Shown here piece after piece: positions 1 to 9,857 of a DNA stretch of 64,000 bases. The DNA is from Bifidobacterium breve (GTDB lineage Bacteria > Actinomycetota > Actinomycetes > Nanopelagicales > Nanopelagicaceae). The position numbers and the translations under genes are program-made. Each line of letters starts with the position of its first letter. Position 1 is the first letter of the stretch. The notes under the pieces were generated by a model. It was given only the letters and a program-made list of their open reading frames with translations. It had not been told where the DNA came from and did no database searches. Location: assembly GCA_945860245.1 (NCBI GenBank), contig CAMAPO010000002.1:62001-126000 (forward strand). The letters are read 5' to 3'.

Positions 1-719
1 CCTGAGTTTGCACCGAGCAGGCATTTTTCTCCGACAGAAATAACTTCTTTTCCGCCACCGCTTAAGGTGCCCATTATTGAAGCGCCACCACCAACATCAC
101 TGCCATCACCGACAACGACGCCCGCAGAGATGCGTCCCTCGACCATCGATGTGCCCAAAGTGCCAGCATTGAAATTAACAAATCCTTCATGCATAACTGT
201 TGTACCTGATGCTAAGTGCGCCCCGAGTCTTACGCGATCAGCATCTGCGATACGTACTCCGGTAGGAATAATGTAATCAACCATGCGTGGGAATTTATCT
301 ACGCCAAATACTGTGACGTGACCAAGTTTCAATTGCAGACCAGCGCGGACTTCCTCAAATCCTTCAACGGCGCAAGGACCAGCAGATGTCCAGACCACGT
401 TAGTTAAGAGACCAAAAATTCCATCCATGACTGCGCCATGTGGCTTTATCAATCGATGAGAAAGTAAGTGAAGGCGCAGATATGCATCTATAGCGTTCTG
501 CGGAGCGTTGGCAAGATCAATTTCTATTGCAACCAACTCACGCTTCACTTTTCGAACTTCATCAAAGCCAACTAGAGATGTAAGTGATTTCTCTGGTTGA
601 CCGGTTAGCGTGCCAAGAGATGGGTTGGGAAACCAAACATCGAGAACTGTTGCGCCAGATAAAGTTGCAATTCCATGCCCAGATGCCAGCGCGGAAGGCG
701 TTTTCTTTGATGAAGACAT
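1..719 (-). CDS. dapD: 2,3,4,5-tetrahydropyridine-2,6-dicarboxylate N-succinyltransferase (DapD), 3' end truncated by window edge
   Basis: Manual reverse-strand translation MSSSKKTPSALASGHGIATLSGATVLDVWFPNPSLG...GVRIADADRVRLGAHLASGTTVMHEGFVNFNAGTLGTSMVEGRISAGVVVGDGSDVGGGASIMGTLSGGGKEVISVGEKCLLGANS; typical actinobacterial DapD left-handed beta-helix repeats. Absent from the ORF track because it is open at the edge. Confidence 0.9.
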   Translation of the reverse strand, partial: MSSSKKTPSALASGHGIATLSGATVLDVWFPNPSLGTLTGQPEKSLTSLVGFDEVRKVKRELVAIEIDLANAPQNAIDAYLRLHLLSHRLIKPHGAVMDGIFGLLTNVVWTSAGPCAVEGFEEVRAGLQLKLGHVTVFGVDKFPRMVDYIIPTGVRIADADRVRLGAHLASGTTVMHEGFVNFNAGTLGTSMVEGRISAGVVVGDGSDVGGGASIMGTLSGGGKEVISVGEKCLLGANS

Positions 720-749
720 GCGATAAGCCTAACCCCTATCCTTTGCCTC

Positions 750-1289
750 ATGCGTATCGCCGTTTACTGTTCTTCCTCTCAGACGATAGATCCTAAATAT
801 ATTGAGTTGGCGCACAATCTCGGCGCGGGCATCGCAACTCGATCCTGGGAATTGGTCACTGGTGGTGGACATATTTCAGCAATGGGCGCCGTCTCGCGTG
901 GCGCGCGAGAATCTGGTGGAAAGACGATTGGCGTTATCCCACAACGATTAGTCGATATCGAGTTTGCAGATAAAGAATGTGATGAGCTCCATGTAGTTGA
1001 TTCGATGCGTAACCGTAAGGCGATGATTGAAGATCTCTCTGATGCCTTTATCGCCCTTCCCGGAGGAATTGGCACGCTAGAAGAGTTATTTGAAATTTGG
1101 GTTGGTCGCTTTCTAAAGTTTCACACCAAACCGGTAATTATCCTAGATCCGTTTGATTTATATGGACCTCTTGCAATTTTAATCGATCATTTAGAAGCAC
1201 ATGGATTTGTAAAACCTGGACAACGAGAACTCTTACACTGGGCCAAAAGTATTGATGAAGCCCTCGATATCGCCGCCGGTCAAAGATAG
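750..1289 (+). CDS. LOG family / TIGR00730 Rossmann fold protein (cytokinin riboside 5'-monophosphate phosphoribohydrolase-like)
   Basis: Motifs VTGGG and ALPGGIGTLEELFEIW (PGGxGTxxE); next to dapD as in other actinobacteria. Confidence 0.9.
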   Translation: MRIAVYCSSSQTIDPKYIELAHNLGAGIATRSWELVTGGGHISAMGAVSRGARESGGKTIGVIPQRLVDIEFADKECDELHVVDSMRNRKAMIEDLSDAFIALPGGIGTLEELFEIWVGRFLKFHTKPVIILDPFDLYGPLAILIDHLEAHGFVKPGQRELLHWAKSIDEALDIAAGQR

Positions 1290-1304
1290 ATTAATAATTT
1301 AACG

Positions 1305-1760
1305 ATGAGCCACAATATTCAGATTTCTGTAAACTTGCCTTGCAGTCGCGAGCGCGCCTGGCAAGCGATCGCCGATTGGGAGGGTCAAGGGCGCTGGATG
1401 TTACAGAGCAAAGTTTGGGTGACTTCAGAAATACGTGAAGGTGTCGGAACCACTATTGCGGCATTTACGGGGCCTTTTTATAAACGATATCCGCTCTTTT
1501 CAAAATTTGGTTTGCTGGACACAATGATTGTTACAAATTGGCAACCACCAACTCGTTGCGATGTCATGCATACTGGCAAAGTATTACGAGGTGCTGGAAC
1601 CTTCGAGCTGGTTGAGATTTCAGAAAATATAACGCAATTTAATTGGTCTGAAGATATTGAGTGTTCTCGCTTGCAATTCTTAGCGATCTACCCATTTTTA
1701 TGGATTGGTGTGCGAATATCACTGGCTCGCCTCTCCACATCGCTGCGCCCACCCGAGTAA
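1305..1760 (+). CDS. SRPBCC family (polyketide cyclase/START-like) protein
   Basis: N-terminus ISVNLPCSRERAWQAIADWEGQGRWM, typical SRPBCC fold. Confidence 0.75.
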   Translation: MSHNIQISVNLPCSRERAWQAIADWEGQGRWMLQSKVWVTSEIREGVGTTIAAFTGPFYKRYPLFSKFGLLDTMIVTNWQPPTRCDVMHTGKVLRGAGTFELVEISENITQFNWSEDIECSRLQFLAIYPFLWIGVRISLARLSTSLRPPE

Positions 1761-1770
1761 CCTTGAACCT

Positions 1771-1965
1771 ATGACCGCGGCCTTATCCCTACCGGATGCC
1801 TTGGCGCAGTTACCGGAAGAAGAACGGATAGTTTTATCGCTTCACTATCTGCGATCACTCCCAAGCCATGAGATTGCACAAATGCTCGGTGTGCCCGAAA
1901 AATCGGTGGTGGCGGTAATGGCATCTGGAAAAGCACGAATTACCGCACTACTTGGCCTAGCTTGA
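1771..1965 (+). CDS. Small sigma-70 region 4 (HTH)-only protein
   Basis: ATG at 1771; MTAALSLPDALAQLPEEERIVLSLHYLRSLPSHEIAQMLGVPEKSVVAVMASGKARI resembles the region 4 HTH of ECF sigma factors; no region 2 encoded upstream. Confidence 0.7.
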   Translation: MTAALSLPDALAQLPEEERIVLSLHYLRSLPSHEIAQMLGVPEKSVVAVMASGKARITALLGLA

Positions 1966-2102
1966 GGCCAGTTCCCCTTCCGATTTCATACCTAGCCCGA
2001 TATGCGAGATACTTATCTTCTGCAAAAACCGTGGCCCATCAAGGCTCACGTATCTAGGGTAATAAATAGCGCACTAAATAGGTAATAAAAGGAGACTTCC
2101 CA

Positions 2103-2282
2103 ATGGCAGCCATGAAACCTCGTACTGGTGATGGACCAATGGAAGTAACTAAGGAAGCGCGCTCGCTAGTCATGCGAATACCGCTCGAAGGTGGGGGACG
2201 CCTAGTTGTCGAGATGAATCCTCAAGAAGCAAATAATCTCAGCGCTGCCCTCGAAGCAGCAGTGGCTTTAATCAAAAAGTAA
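2103..2282 (+). CDS. DUF3117 family protein (59 aa)
   Basis: Manual translation MAAMKPRTGDGPMEVTKEARSLVMRIPLEGGGRLVVEMNPQEANNLSAALEAAVALIKK*; RBS aaaggag upstream; below the ORF track length cut-off. Confidence 0.9.
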   Translation: MAAMKPRTGDGPMEVTKEARSLVMRIPLEGGGRLVVEMNPQEANNLSAALEAAVALIKK

Positions 2283-2352
2283 TTCAATTTAACCCAATTT
2301 CTTACCTGCCAACTGCGCTTTCTGGGCTGGCACTCGCTAGCCTTTGGCAATA

Positions 2353-3885
2353 ATGACCACAAAGACTGCGCCTAAATTTCACTCAAAATTTTCTGCCTCG
2401 CTGCTCAGCCCGATCGAGGTTTCAGTAGATGCGCTCGCAGATGCGCAGGCGATTGCAATCGGCTTCGCAGCAGATTCCAGCACCCCCACGACTTTTGACT
2501 TTCCAGCAAATAGCGCACTGATAAAGAAGTTAGAAAAGTTATTTGATTTAAATTTGCAAGATGAATTGCAATTCTTCTCTGCCACTGGAAAAGCTGGCGA
2601 GTTATTTGAGATTCCGGTTGTATCCGATCAAATGCAAGCCGACCGGATACTTTTACTTGGGCTAGGAGATGCAACCACTCCATCGTTACGCCAAGCAGGT
2701 GCAGCGCTTGGTCGCAAGGGGCGTGGTAAAGCTACAGTTATCTCTTCAATATGCGTGGCAGGTCATGAGCAATTAAAAGCATTTGCCATCTCAGTACAAC
2801 TGGGTGCATATATTTGGACGCAAAAAACTGGAGATCCACAAGAATTACCACAGTTTTTATTCGCTACCGAAAAACCTGAGGTTATATTTGATGCTGGCGT
2901 CATCGCCAGCTCAATTTCACGCACCAGGGATTTGATTCATACGCCTTCAAATATAAAGACTCCGCTCTGGATGGCTAAAGAAGCGCAGAAAATTGCCGAA
3001 GAGAATGGGCTAGAAATTCGAATTCTGGCTGGCAAAGAGTTGGCAGAATTTGGAGGATTACGGGCGGTTGGAAACTCATCTCCTAATCCGGGGCCTCGAT
3101 TTGTAGAAATTTCTTATTGTCCGCGAGGAATGAAAAAGAATCGTGGGTCGCTTGCGCATGTAGTAATTGTTGGAAAAGGAATTACCTTCGATACTGGAGG
3201 CATTTCTCTAAAACGCCCATACGACGCAATGATGGCTATGAAATCAGATATGGCGGGATCTGCTGCCGCACTCGGAGCGATTAGTGCGCTCTCGCATTTT
3301 CAACCACAGATTGAAGTAACGGTTTTGATGATGCTCGCGGAAAATGCGCTCTCTGGAACTGCCCAGCGCCCCAGCGATGTTATTACCCAATATGGAGGAA
3401 AGACCGTTGAAATATTAGATACTGATGCGGAAGGTAGATTGGTTTTAGCTGACGGAATCGCTTATGCAGTTAAGAACATAAAGCCAGATTACATAATTGA
3501 TATTGCCACGTTAACTGGTGCGGCAACTTTAGGTTTAGGACGACAGCACGCCGCGATGTATACGCGCAATGAAAATCTAGCAAAGAATTTTTATGAAGCA
3601 GGGCAGCGTTCTGGTGATCGGGTCTGGCATATGCCACTAGTTGATGATTATCGCCAAGCTTTAGAGAGTCCGATTGCAGATCTAAGCCACGTTAGCGCTA
3701 AGAAGAAATTTAGCGCAGGATCAATTACTGCAGCGCTCTTTTTGGAACAATTTGCAGGAGAACACGCCTGGGTTCACTTTGATATTGCCGGTGTAGCGCG
3801 CAGTGAAGCCGATTCTGGCGAAAACCCTAAAGGCGGAACTGGTTTTGGAGTCCGACTTCTTATCGAATGGCTAACCACACTCTAA
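2353..3885 (+). CDS. pepA: Leucyl aminopeptidase (M17)
   Basis: VGKGITFDTGGISLK, MKSDMAGSAA, NTDAEGR-like ILDTDAEGRLVLADG motifs. Confidence 0.95.
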   Translation: MTTKTAPKFHSKFSASLLSPIEVSVDALADAQAIAIGFAADSSTPTTFDFPANSALIKKLEKLFDLNLQDELQFFSATGKAGELFEIPVVSDQMQADRILLLGLGDATTPSLRQAGAALGRKGRGKATVISSICVAGHEQLKAFAISVQLGAYIWTQKTGDPQELPQFLFATEKPEVIFDAGVIASSISRTRDLIHTPSNIKTPLWMAKEAQKIAEENGLEIRILAGKELAEFGGLRAVGNSSPNPGPRFVEISYCPRGMKKNRGSLAHVVIVGKGITFDTGGISLKRPYDAMMAMKSDMAGSAAALGAISALSHFQPQIEVTVLMMLAENALSGTAQRPSDVITQYGGKTVEILDTDAEGRLVLADGIAYAVKNIKPDYIIDIATLTGAATLGLGRQHAAMYTRNENLAKNFYEAGQRSGDRVWHMPLVDDYRQALESPIADLSHVSAKKKFSAGSITAALFLEQFAGEHAWVHFDIAGVARSEADSGENPKGGTGFGVRLLIEWLTTL

Positions 3886-4511
3886 TGATGATCGATCCGC
3901 ACACTTACGCAGAAAGCTTTCTCCCCGAGGATGAAGTAAAGAGAAATGCGCGCGCTGTTGGTGAAGAGATGGGCGCAACCGATGCGACAGCAGGTACCGG
4001 TGCCTATCTAAAACATTTAGCTCATATTTTATCGGCGCAGTCAGTTGTTGAAATAGGTACAGGCTCTGGTGTTGGTGCGCTCTGGGTTTTAGAGGGCATG
4101 ATGGCTAGCGGCACGCTAACCTCAATAGATAACGAGATGGAACATAGCAATGCAGCCAAGAACTCACTCTTGGATGCCGATATTGCAGCAGCTCGCTTTC
4201 GCCTAATCACAAATCCTGCGATGGAAGTCGTTACCAAATTGGCAGATCGTGCATATGACATGGTCATCTTCCGTCATAACCCAGAAGATTTACCTTTTGC
4301 GATAAATGAAGCACATCGTATTTTGCGTAGTGGTGGAGTATTTGTTATTGATAATTTCTTCGGTGGGGAGAAAGTTTCAGATCCTGCACAGCGCGACCCA
4401 AAGACAGTTGCGCTTCGCGAGGCTGGCAAATCACTGAAAAACCAGGTAGACCTTTGGGTGACTTCGCTCATACCCGTCGGTGATGGTTTGTTACTTGCCA
4501 CAAAATTGTAG
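3867..4511 (+). CDS. O-methyltransferase (Rv1220c-like)
   Basis: VVEIGTGSGVGALWVLEGM SAM-binding motif, COG4122-like; follows pepA. Confidence 0.85.
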   Translation: MANHTLMMIDPHTYAESFLPEDEVKRNARAVGEEMGATDATAGTGAYLKHLAHILSAQSVVEIGTGSGVGALWVLEGMMASGTLTSIDNEMEHSNAAKNSLLDADIAAARFRLITNPAMEVVTKLADRAYDMVIFRHNPEDLPFAINEAHRILRSGGVFVIDNFFGGEKVSDPAQRDPKTVALREAGKSLKNQVDLWVTSLIPVGDGLLLATKL

Positions 4512-4523
4512 GAAGATAGGCAG

Positions 4524-5663
4524 ATGAGTAACTCACATCCATCCAGTACGCCTGGCTCTAATGGGCCATGGTGGATGCCAGCCTCAAAAAATGGCAGATC
4601 CAACCTCATAACTCGGTCCAATGCCATTCTCTTAGCATTCGTTGCTGGCTTGGTCGGTTCAATTTTTGGTGCATCATCATCTGGATCGCTATTTGGGCAC
4701 TCCATAAATCTCTCTCGCACATCGAATTCGATTGAACGTGCACCTGGTTCTGTGGCAGATATTGCAAAGCGGGTAATTCCTTCTGTTGTATCAATTGAAG
4801 CAAGTTCCAAAGATAGTGGTGCAACGGGTACCGGTTTTGTTATTGAAAGTAATGGTTACATCCTTACTAATAATCATGTAATCGCAGAAGCTGTGAAGGG
4901 TAACGGAGCCATTGATGTTACTTTAAATAGCGGACAGAAATACTCCGCCAAGGTCATTGGCCGAGACTCTTCCTATGATCTAGCAGTTCTTAAAATTGCA
5001 GTAACTGGCTTAACTGCTTTGCAATTTGGAGATAGCGATAAAGTCGCAGTAGGAGATTCGGTCATTGCCATTGGTTCACCGCTTGGCCTTTCCGGAACCG
5101 TTACTTTGGGAATTATTAGCGCCAAGAATCGTGCAGTAACTGCAGGAGAGACTGGAAGTGAAAATTCATTTATTAATGCGCTGCAAACTGATGCAGCCAT
5201 CAATCCGGGTAATTCGGGTGGCCCTTTAGTTGATTCAACTGGTTCGGTTATTGGCGTTAACTCAGCGATTGCAACGCTAGGCACCTCCCTTGGATCACAA
5301 AGTGGATCAATCGGATTAGGTTTTGCGATACCAATTAATCAAGCCCGCAAGACCGCTGATCAATTGATTAAAAATGGCAAAGCAACTTACCCAGTCTTAG
5401 GCGTTTCAATTGAAATGAAATTTGATGGAGATGGCGCACTTATCTCCAAAAACGCTAAAGCAATTCTTCCGGGGGGGCCGGCTGCGAAGGCCGGGCTAAA
5501 GCCGGGGGATATCATCACCAAATTTGATGGACGGACGATTGCCTCTGCCGAAGAGTTAATAGTCGCCATTCGCGCTAAGAACGTGGGCGATAAAGTCGAA
5601 CTTACATATACTCGTAATGGTGTTAGCGCTATTGCGATCATCGTATTAAACGCTGGAAAGTAA
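4524..5663 (+). CDS. htrA: HtrA/DegP-like trypsin-type serine protease with PDZ domain, membrane-anchored
   Basis: N-terminal TM segment; catalytic NHVI, DLAVLKI, NPGNSGGPL; C-terminal PDZ (GLKPGDIITKFDGRTI). Confidence 0.93.
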   Translation: MSNSHPSSTPGSNGPWWMPASKNGRSNLITRSNAILLAFVAGLVGSIFGASSSGSLFGHSINLSRTSNSIERAPGSVADIAKRVIPSVVSIEASSKDSGATGTGFVIESNGYILTNNHVIAEAVKGNGAIDVTLNSGQKYSAKVIGRDSSYDLAVLKIAVTGLTALQFGDSDKVAVGDSVIAIGSPLGLSGTVTLGIISAKNRAVTAGETGSENSFINALQTDAAINPGNSGGPLVDSTGSVIGVNSAIATLGTSLGSQSGSIGLGFAIPINQARKTADQLIKNGKATYPVLGVSIEMKFDGDGALISKNAKAILPGGPAAKAGLKPGDIITKFDGRTIASAEELIVAIRAKNVGDKVELTYTRNGVSAIAIIVLNAGK

Positions 5664-5667
5664 AGAT

Positions 5668-5970
5668 ATGTTCTTTGATTTTGGCGCTGGCGAATTATTT
5701 GGTCTCGCCCTTCTTGCAATAATTTTAGTAGGACCAGATCGACTTCCAAGTTTGGCTGTCGACGCCGCAAAATTGGTGAAGAAGATTAAAGCGCTATCTC
5801 AGAGAGCCACATCGGAACTTCGCCAAAATTTAGGTCCAGGTTTTGAAGATCTAAAGCCATCAGATTTGCATCCCAAGAAATTTATTCAAAAACATATCTC
5901 CAACGCTTTAGAAGAAGATGAAGCATCACCTTCGAAATTTAAAGCCAAGATTGACCCAGATTTGCTATGA
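5668..5970 (+). CDS. tatB: Sec-independent translocase TatB
   Basis: N-terminus MFFDFGAGELFGLALLAIILVGPDRLPSLA followed by amphipathic helix; between htrA and mrp. Confidence 0.85.
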   Translation: MFFDFGAGELFGLALLAIILVGPDRLPSLAVDAAKLVKKIKALSQRATSELRQNLGPGFEDLKPSDLHPKKFIQKHISNALEEDEASPSKFKAKIDPDLL

Positions 5971-7088
5971 CAACTCTTGAATTAATTCACCAAGCGCTTG
6001 CTACAGTATCTGACCCTGAACTACATCGCCCACTACCTGATTTAGGAATGGTTGAATCAGTCGCAATAAATGGTTCAGTTGCTGAGCTAAAAATTTTATT
6101 GACGATTTCAGGGTGCCCGATGCAAGATCGCCTCAGATCAGATATTACTGCCGCCGTCATTGAAGTTCCGGAGATTAATGAAGTAGCAATTGTTTTTGGG
6201 GTTATGTCGGAAGAGCAGAGAAATAACGTTAAAAAATTACTGCGTGGCGGACGCGAAAAATTTATTCCCTTCGCCCAGCCAGATTCATTAACACGCGTTA
6301 TTGGAATCGCCTCCGGCAAAGGTGGCGTCGGAAAATCTTCGCTCACAACTAATTTGGCGATATCTGCTGCCCAACGAGGGCTTCGTGTTGGAATTTTAGA
6401 TGCCGATGTTTATGGGCATTCAATACCGCGTTTAATGGGGCTAATGGGACAACGTCCTACCGCGATAGATCAAATGTTTATCCCACTTGAGTCATACGGC
6501 GTAAAAGTTGTTTCAATGGAGATGTTTAAGCCTGAGCGCGCTGATGCAGTTGCGTATCGTGGACCGCTCTTGCACCGCGTCCTTGAACAACTGCTATCTG
6601 ATGCCTACTGGGGAGATTTAGATTTACTTCTGATTGATCTACCACCTGGCACCGGTGATTTAGCAATTTCGCTGGGACAGCTAATTCCTACCTCTGAAAT
6701 TTTAGTTGTCACGACCCCACAAATCGCTGCCGCTGAAGTCGCAGAGCGCGCTGGCCGAATTGCACACCAAATTCACCAACGGGTTATTGGAGTAATTGAA
6801 AATATGTCAGCCTTTCCTTGCCCACATTGCCAAGATGAGATTGCACTCTTTGGCGAGGGTGGCGGAGAAGAGACCGCTGCCCGTCTCTCCACTCTTGTTG
6901 GAAGTGAAGTTTCTTTGCTTGGCAAAGTTCCATTTAGTACGCAGCTGCGCACGGGTGGAGATGATGGGAAACCAATAGTGATTGCCGATCCAGATTCACC
7001 AAGTGCCAAGGCGATATCTGCTATTTCTGAAAAACTAATTGTTAGGAGTAGCTCTTTACTTGGAGTCAGACTCGGGCTTAGCACGTAA
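5967..7088 (+). CDS. mrp: Mrp/ApbC family Fe-S cluster carrier P-loop ATPase with N-terminal MIP18/DUF59 domain
   Basis: SDPELHRPLPDLGMV DUF59 motif; GKGGVGKSS P-loop; PCPHC Cys motif. Confidence 0.95.
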   Translation: MTTLELIHQALATVSDPELHRPLPDLGMVESVAINGSVAELKILLTISGCPMQDRLRSDITAAVIEVPEINEVAIVFGVMSEEQRNNVKKLLRGGREKFIPFAQPDSLTRVIGIASGKGGVGKSSLTTNLAISAAQRGLRVGILDADVYGHSIPRLMGLMGQRPTAIDQMFIPLESYGVKVVSMEMFKPERADAVAYRGPLLHRVLEQLLSDAYWGDLDLLLIDLPPGTGDLAISLGQLIPTSEILVVTTPQIAAAEVAERAGRIAHQIHQRVIGVIENMSAFPCPHCQDEIALFGEGGGEETAARLSTLVGSEVSLLGKVPFSTQLRTGGDDGKPIVIADPDSPSAKAISAISEKLIVRSSSLLGVRLGLST

Positions 7089-7556
7089 ATCTTTTAGTAA
7101 ATCTTCCAATTCATTTCGCATAAAGTCACGGGTTGCAACTTCGCCAAGGGCGATACGTAAGCTGGCAAGCTCGCGAGTTAAATACTCGGTATCTGCGATA
7201 GAACGAGCATTTTGTGCGCGATCTTCATTAAGCGAAATACGATCACGGTCTGCTTGTCGATTTTGGGCAAGCAAAATAAGTGGAGCAGCATAAGATGCTT
7301 GCAGCGACAAGATCAATGTTAAGAATATAAATGGAAAGTCGTCAAAGCGTAAATCGCTCGGTGCGAGTGAATTCCAGAGTACCCAAGAGAAAACAAACCC
7401 TGTCATGTAAACCAGGAATCGCGCAGTGCCTAAGAAGCGAGCAAATCGTTCAGATAGGCGTCCAAAAACTTCGGGATCGTAATTTGGCCGCAGTGATCGG
7501 CGAGATTCGCGAGGAGTATCTAATCCGGTATTGCGAGTGGTTAGTGAACGTGCCAT
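7056..7556 (-). CDS. DUF1003 membrane protein
   Basis: RFARFLGTARFLVYMTGFVFSWVLWN...FPFIFLTLILSLQASYAAPLILLAQNRQ typical DUF1003. Confidence 0.9.
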   Translation of the reverse strand: MARSLTTRNTGLDTPRESRRSLRPNYDPEVFGRLSERFARFLGTARFLVYMTGFVFSWVLWNSLAPSDLRFDDFPFIFLTLILSLQASYAAPLILLAQNRQADRDRISLNEDRAQNARSIADTEYLTRELASLRIALGEVATRDFMRNELEDLLKDLRAKPESDSK

Positions 7557-8905
7557 CAGCGCGCCTCTTCTTCCATTGCTTTATCTAACTCAATATCTTT
7601 TGGATCTACTTCAGTGCCAGTAACATCGGCGAGATCCAGTTTTGGACCAGTTCCTCTAGTTGAATCACGGTGTTCCAGTCGCCAATTTTCCGGCAGCAAG
7701 TGGTCAAGCGCGTCATCAACAGTCACGGCACCGAGTAGACGCTCATTGGCATCGACTACCGGCACAGATAATAAGTTATAGCTAGCTAAGTATGACGAAA
7801 CTTCGTGTAGCGATGCATTGGGATTTAACCCTTGCGTATCGGTATCCACTATCGAACCAAGCAATGTTGAAGGAGGCTCGCGTAATAAACGTTGGTAGTG
7901 GACTAAACCGATATAACGGCCGGTTGGGGTTTCTAGTGGCTGACGACAGACGAATACTTGTGAAGCCAGTGCGGGCGAAACTTCGCGCGAACGTACGCTC
8001 GCCAACGCATCAGCAACTGAATAATCCGCACTCATCACGATAGGTTCAGTAGTCATCATTCCACCGGCCGAATAATCTTCATAAGTCATAAGTCGAAGAA
8101 CATCTTCGGCATCTTCTGGTTCCATAAGTTCAATCAGTGCTTGCGCACGTTCTTCGCCGATTTCGCGCAACAAGTCAGCTGCATCATCTGGATCCATTTC
8201 ACCGAGAACATCTGCTGCGCGCTCACCTTCTAGCTCAGCCATTAAGGCCACACGTTCTGCCTCATCCATTTCTTGTAAAACATCTGCCAAGCGTTCGTCA
8301 TCTAGTGCGCGCGCAACTTCGACGCGGCGTTTAGGGGCTAGATCTTGAATTACCGCGGCTAAGTCGGCGGCGCGTAGATTGCTTATCGTTGAAAGCAAGT
8401 TAGTTACGCCTTGATTGTGTTCGGGCAGAGTGAATCCTGATACTTCTTCCCACGCCACGGTAGAAGTTGCACCTTTGCGGCGAAGTCCGCTGCCTCTTCG
8501 CATAATATGCACGCGATTAATAAACCAATCACCTGTGCGAGTTTGCTCCATACCCATATCTTCAACTACAACTGGTTCGCCATTTTCTAAGAGCGTTATT
8601 GCGCGATCAATTAAATCTCCTAAGACAAGTAATTCACCCGCGCGGGATTCAAAACGGCGCATGTTGACCAGACCAGTAATCACGACCGCGCCAGATTCAA
8701 TGGAAGTAACTCGGGTAATCGGAACAAAGACGCGGCGGCGCAATGGAACTTCAACGACGAGGCCAAGAATGCGCGCAGGTTGGCTATTGGAACGAAGGGT
8801 TGCAACAGCATCGCGTACCTTGCCAACGGGATCTCCATTTGGATCAAAGACTGCGGTTCCTACCAGGCGAGCAATAAATACTCTGTTTATAACGTTGCCA
8901 CTCAT
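7556..8905 (-). CDS. MgtE intracellular N-domain/CBS-domain protein (no MgtE TM domain)
   Basis: Repeated ...EMDEAERVALMAEL...EMDPDDAADLLREI motifs, CBS pair, N-terminal PRC-barrel-like region; adjacent to DUF1003 as in other actinobacteria. Confidence 0.88.
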   Translation of the reverse strand: MSGNVINRVFIARLVGTAVFDPNGDPVGKVRDAVATLRSNSQPARILGLVVEVPLRRRVFVPITRVTSIESGAVVITGLVNMRRFESRAGELLVLGDLIDRAITLLENGEPVVVEDMGMEQTRTGDWFINRVHIMRRGSGLRRKGATSTVAWEEVSGFTLPEHNQGVTNLLSTISNLRAADLAAVIQDLAPKRRVEVARALDDERLADVLQEMDEAERVALMAELEGERAADVLGEMDPDDAADLLREIGEERAQALIELMEPEDAEDVLRLMTYEDYSAGGMMTTEPIVMSADYSVADALASVRSREVSPALASQVFVCRQPLETPTGRYIGLVHYQRLLREPPSTLLGSIVDTDTQGLNPNASLHEVSSYLASYNLLSVPVVDANERLLGAVTVDDALDHLLPENWRLEHRDSTRGTGPKLDLADVTGTEVDPKDIELDKAMEEEAR

Positions 8906-8952
8906 TTTTGGCCTCCCTTCATTGTCTAAGAGTATCGGCTACGGTTACATCT

Positions 8953-9855
8953 ATGTCGCAGCCTTTATCTAGAGATAACCACACTCAGATTCCGGCCCGT
9001 CTAGATTTAATTCGGTTAAGTATTGGAATTTTGGCTATCGGGACTTCAGGGCCACTAATCGCATTGAGCGCTATGCCTATTCTGACTCTCATATTTTGGC
9101 GAAATCTTGGTGGCGCTTTAATCACTGCGCCATTTGCGCTGCGTCATCGCCTAGATCGCACCGGTGCAAAATGGGCAATATTGGCTGGTTTTGCCTTGGC
9201 GTTACATTTTGTTGCATTTTTCTTATCAATGCGCATGACGACAGTAGCGGCCGGCACTGCACTGGTTGCACTGCAACCAATTTTTGCCGCCCTCTTTGTA
9301 AAAATTACTGGTGGCGAAATTCCCTCTCGTGCGTGGCTGGGTATGTTTGTAAGTTTTGCAGGTGTATTACTTATCTCAGGAATTGATCTACAAATTTCAT
9401 TGCGGGCTTTCCTTGGTGATTTGGCAGCGCTTCTTTCGGCGGCACTCGCAGCGGTTTATATTATGTTTGGTGCTCAAGCGCAGCGAACTTTAGAAACATC
9501 AACTTATACTTCAATCTGTTACTTTGTTTGTGCAATAACCGCGCTCCCAATGGCGCTCATAGCCGGAAATGAAATCTTTGACTTCAGTACGCGTGAATGG
9601 TGGCTAGTTCTAGGACTTGTTTTTGGTGCACAAATATTAGGCCACACAATGTTTAACTCTGTTTTGAAGCGTGTATCTCCTGCAGTTGTCTCGTTAATTG
9701 TATTCTTTGAAGTTCCGACAAGTTCGATATTCGCACTTTGGTGGTTAAATCAAAGACCTCCCGCGGGAGTTATTCCAGGGATTGTACTAATTCTAATTGG
9801 GTGCGTACTAGTTGTATTGCGAACCAGACCCACCCGAGTAATGATCGAAGAGTAA
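8953..9855 (+). CDS. EamA/DMT superfamily transporter
   Basis: About 10 hydrophobic segments, two EamA repeats; ATG at 8953. Confidence 0.85.
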   Translation: MSQPLSRDNHTQIPARLDLIRLSIGILAIGTSGPLIALSAMPILTLIFWRNLGGALITAPFALRHRLDRTGAKWAILAGFALALHFVAFFLSMRMTTVAAGTALVALQPIFAALFVKITGGEIPSRAWLGMFVSFAGVLLISGIDLQISLRAFLGDLAALLSAALAAVYIMFGAQAQRTLETSTYTSICYFVCAITALPMALIAGNEIFDFSTREWWLVLGLVFGAQILGHTMFNSVLKRVSPAVVSLIVFFEVPTSSIFALWWLNQRPPAGVIPGIVLILIGCVLVVLRTRPTRVMIEE

Positions 9856-9857
9856 TA

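Noticed and set aside
1966-2102. 137-nt spacer before DUF3117 as a possible ncRNA
   Set aside because: AT-rich promoter-like sequence; no strong stem or T-run that I could find by eye.
4274-4810. 178-aa minus-strand ORF across the methyltransferase-htrA junction
   Set aside because: Antisense shadow ORF of two confident genes.
5471-5477. G7 homopolymer in htrA PDZ region, possible phase-variation tract
   Set aside because: A single 7-nt run encoding conserved PGGP; frame intact and no other contingency features.
8415-8972. 185-aa plus-strand ORF antisense to the MgtE/CBS gene
   Set aside because: Arg/Ser/Thr-rich shadow translation; opposite strand has strong family motifs.
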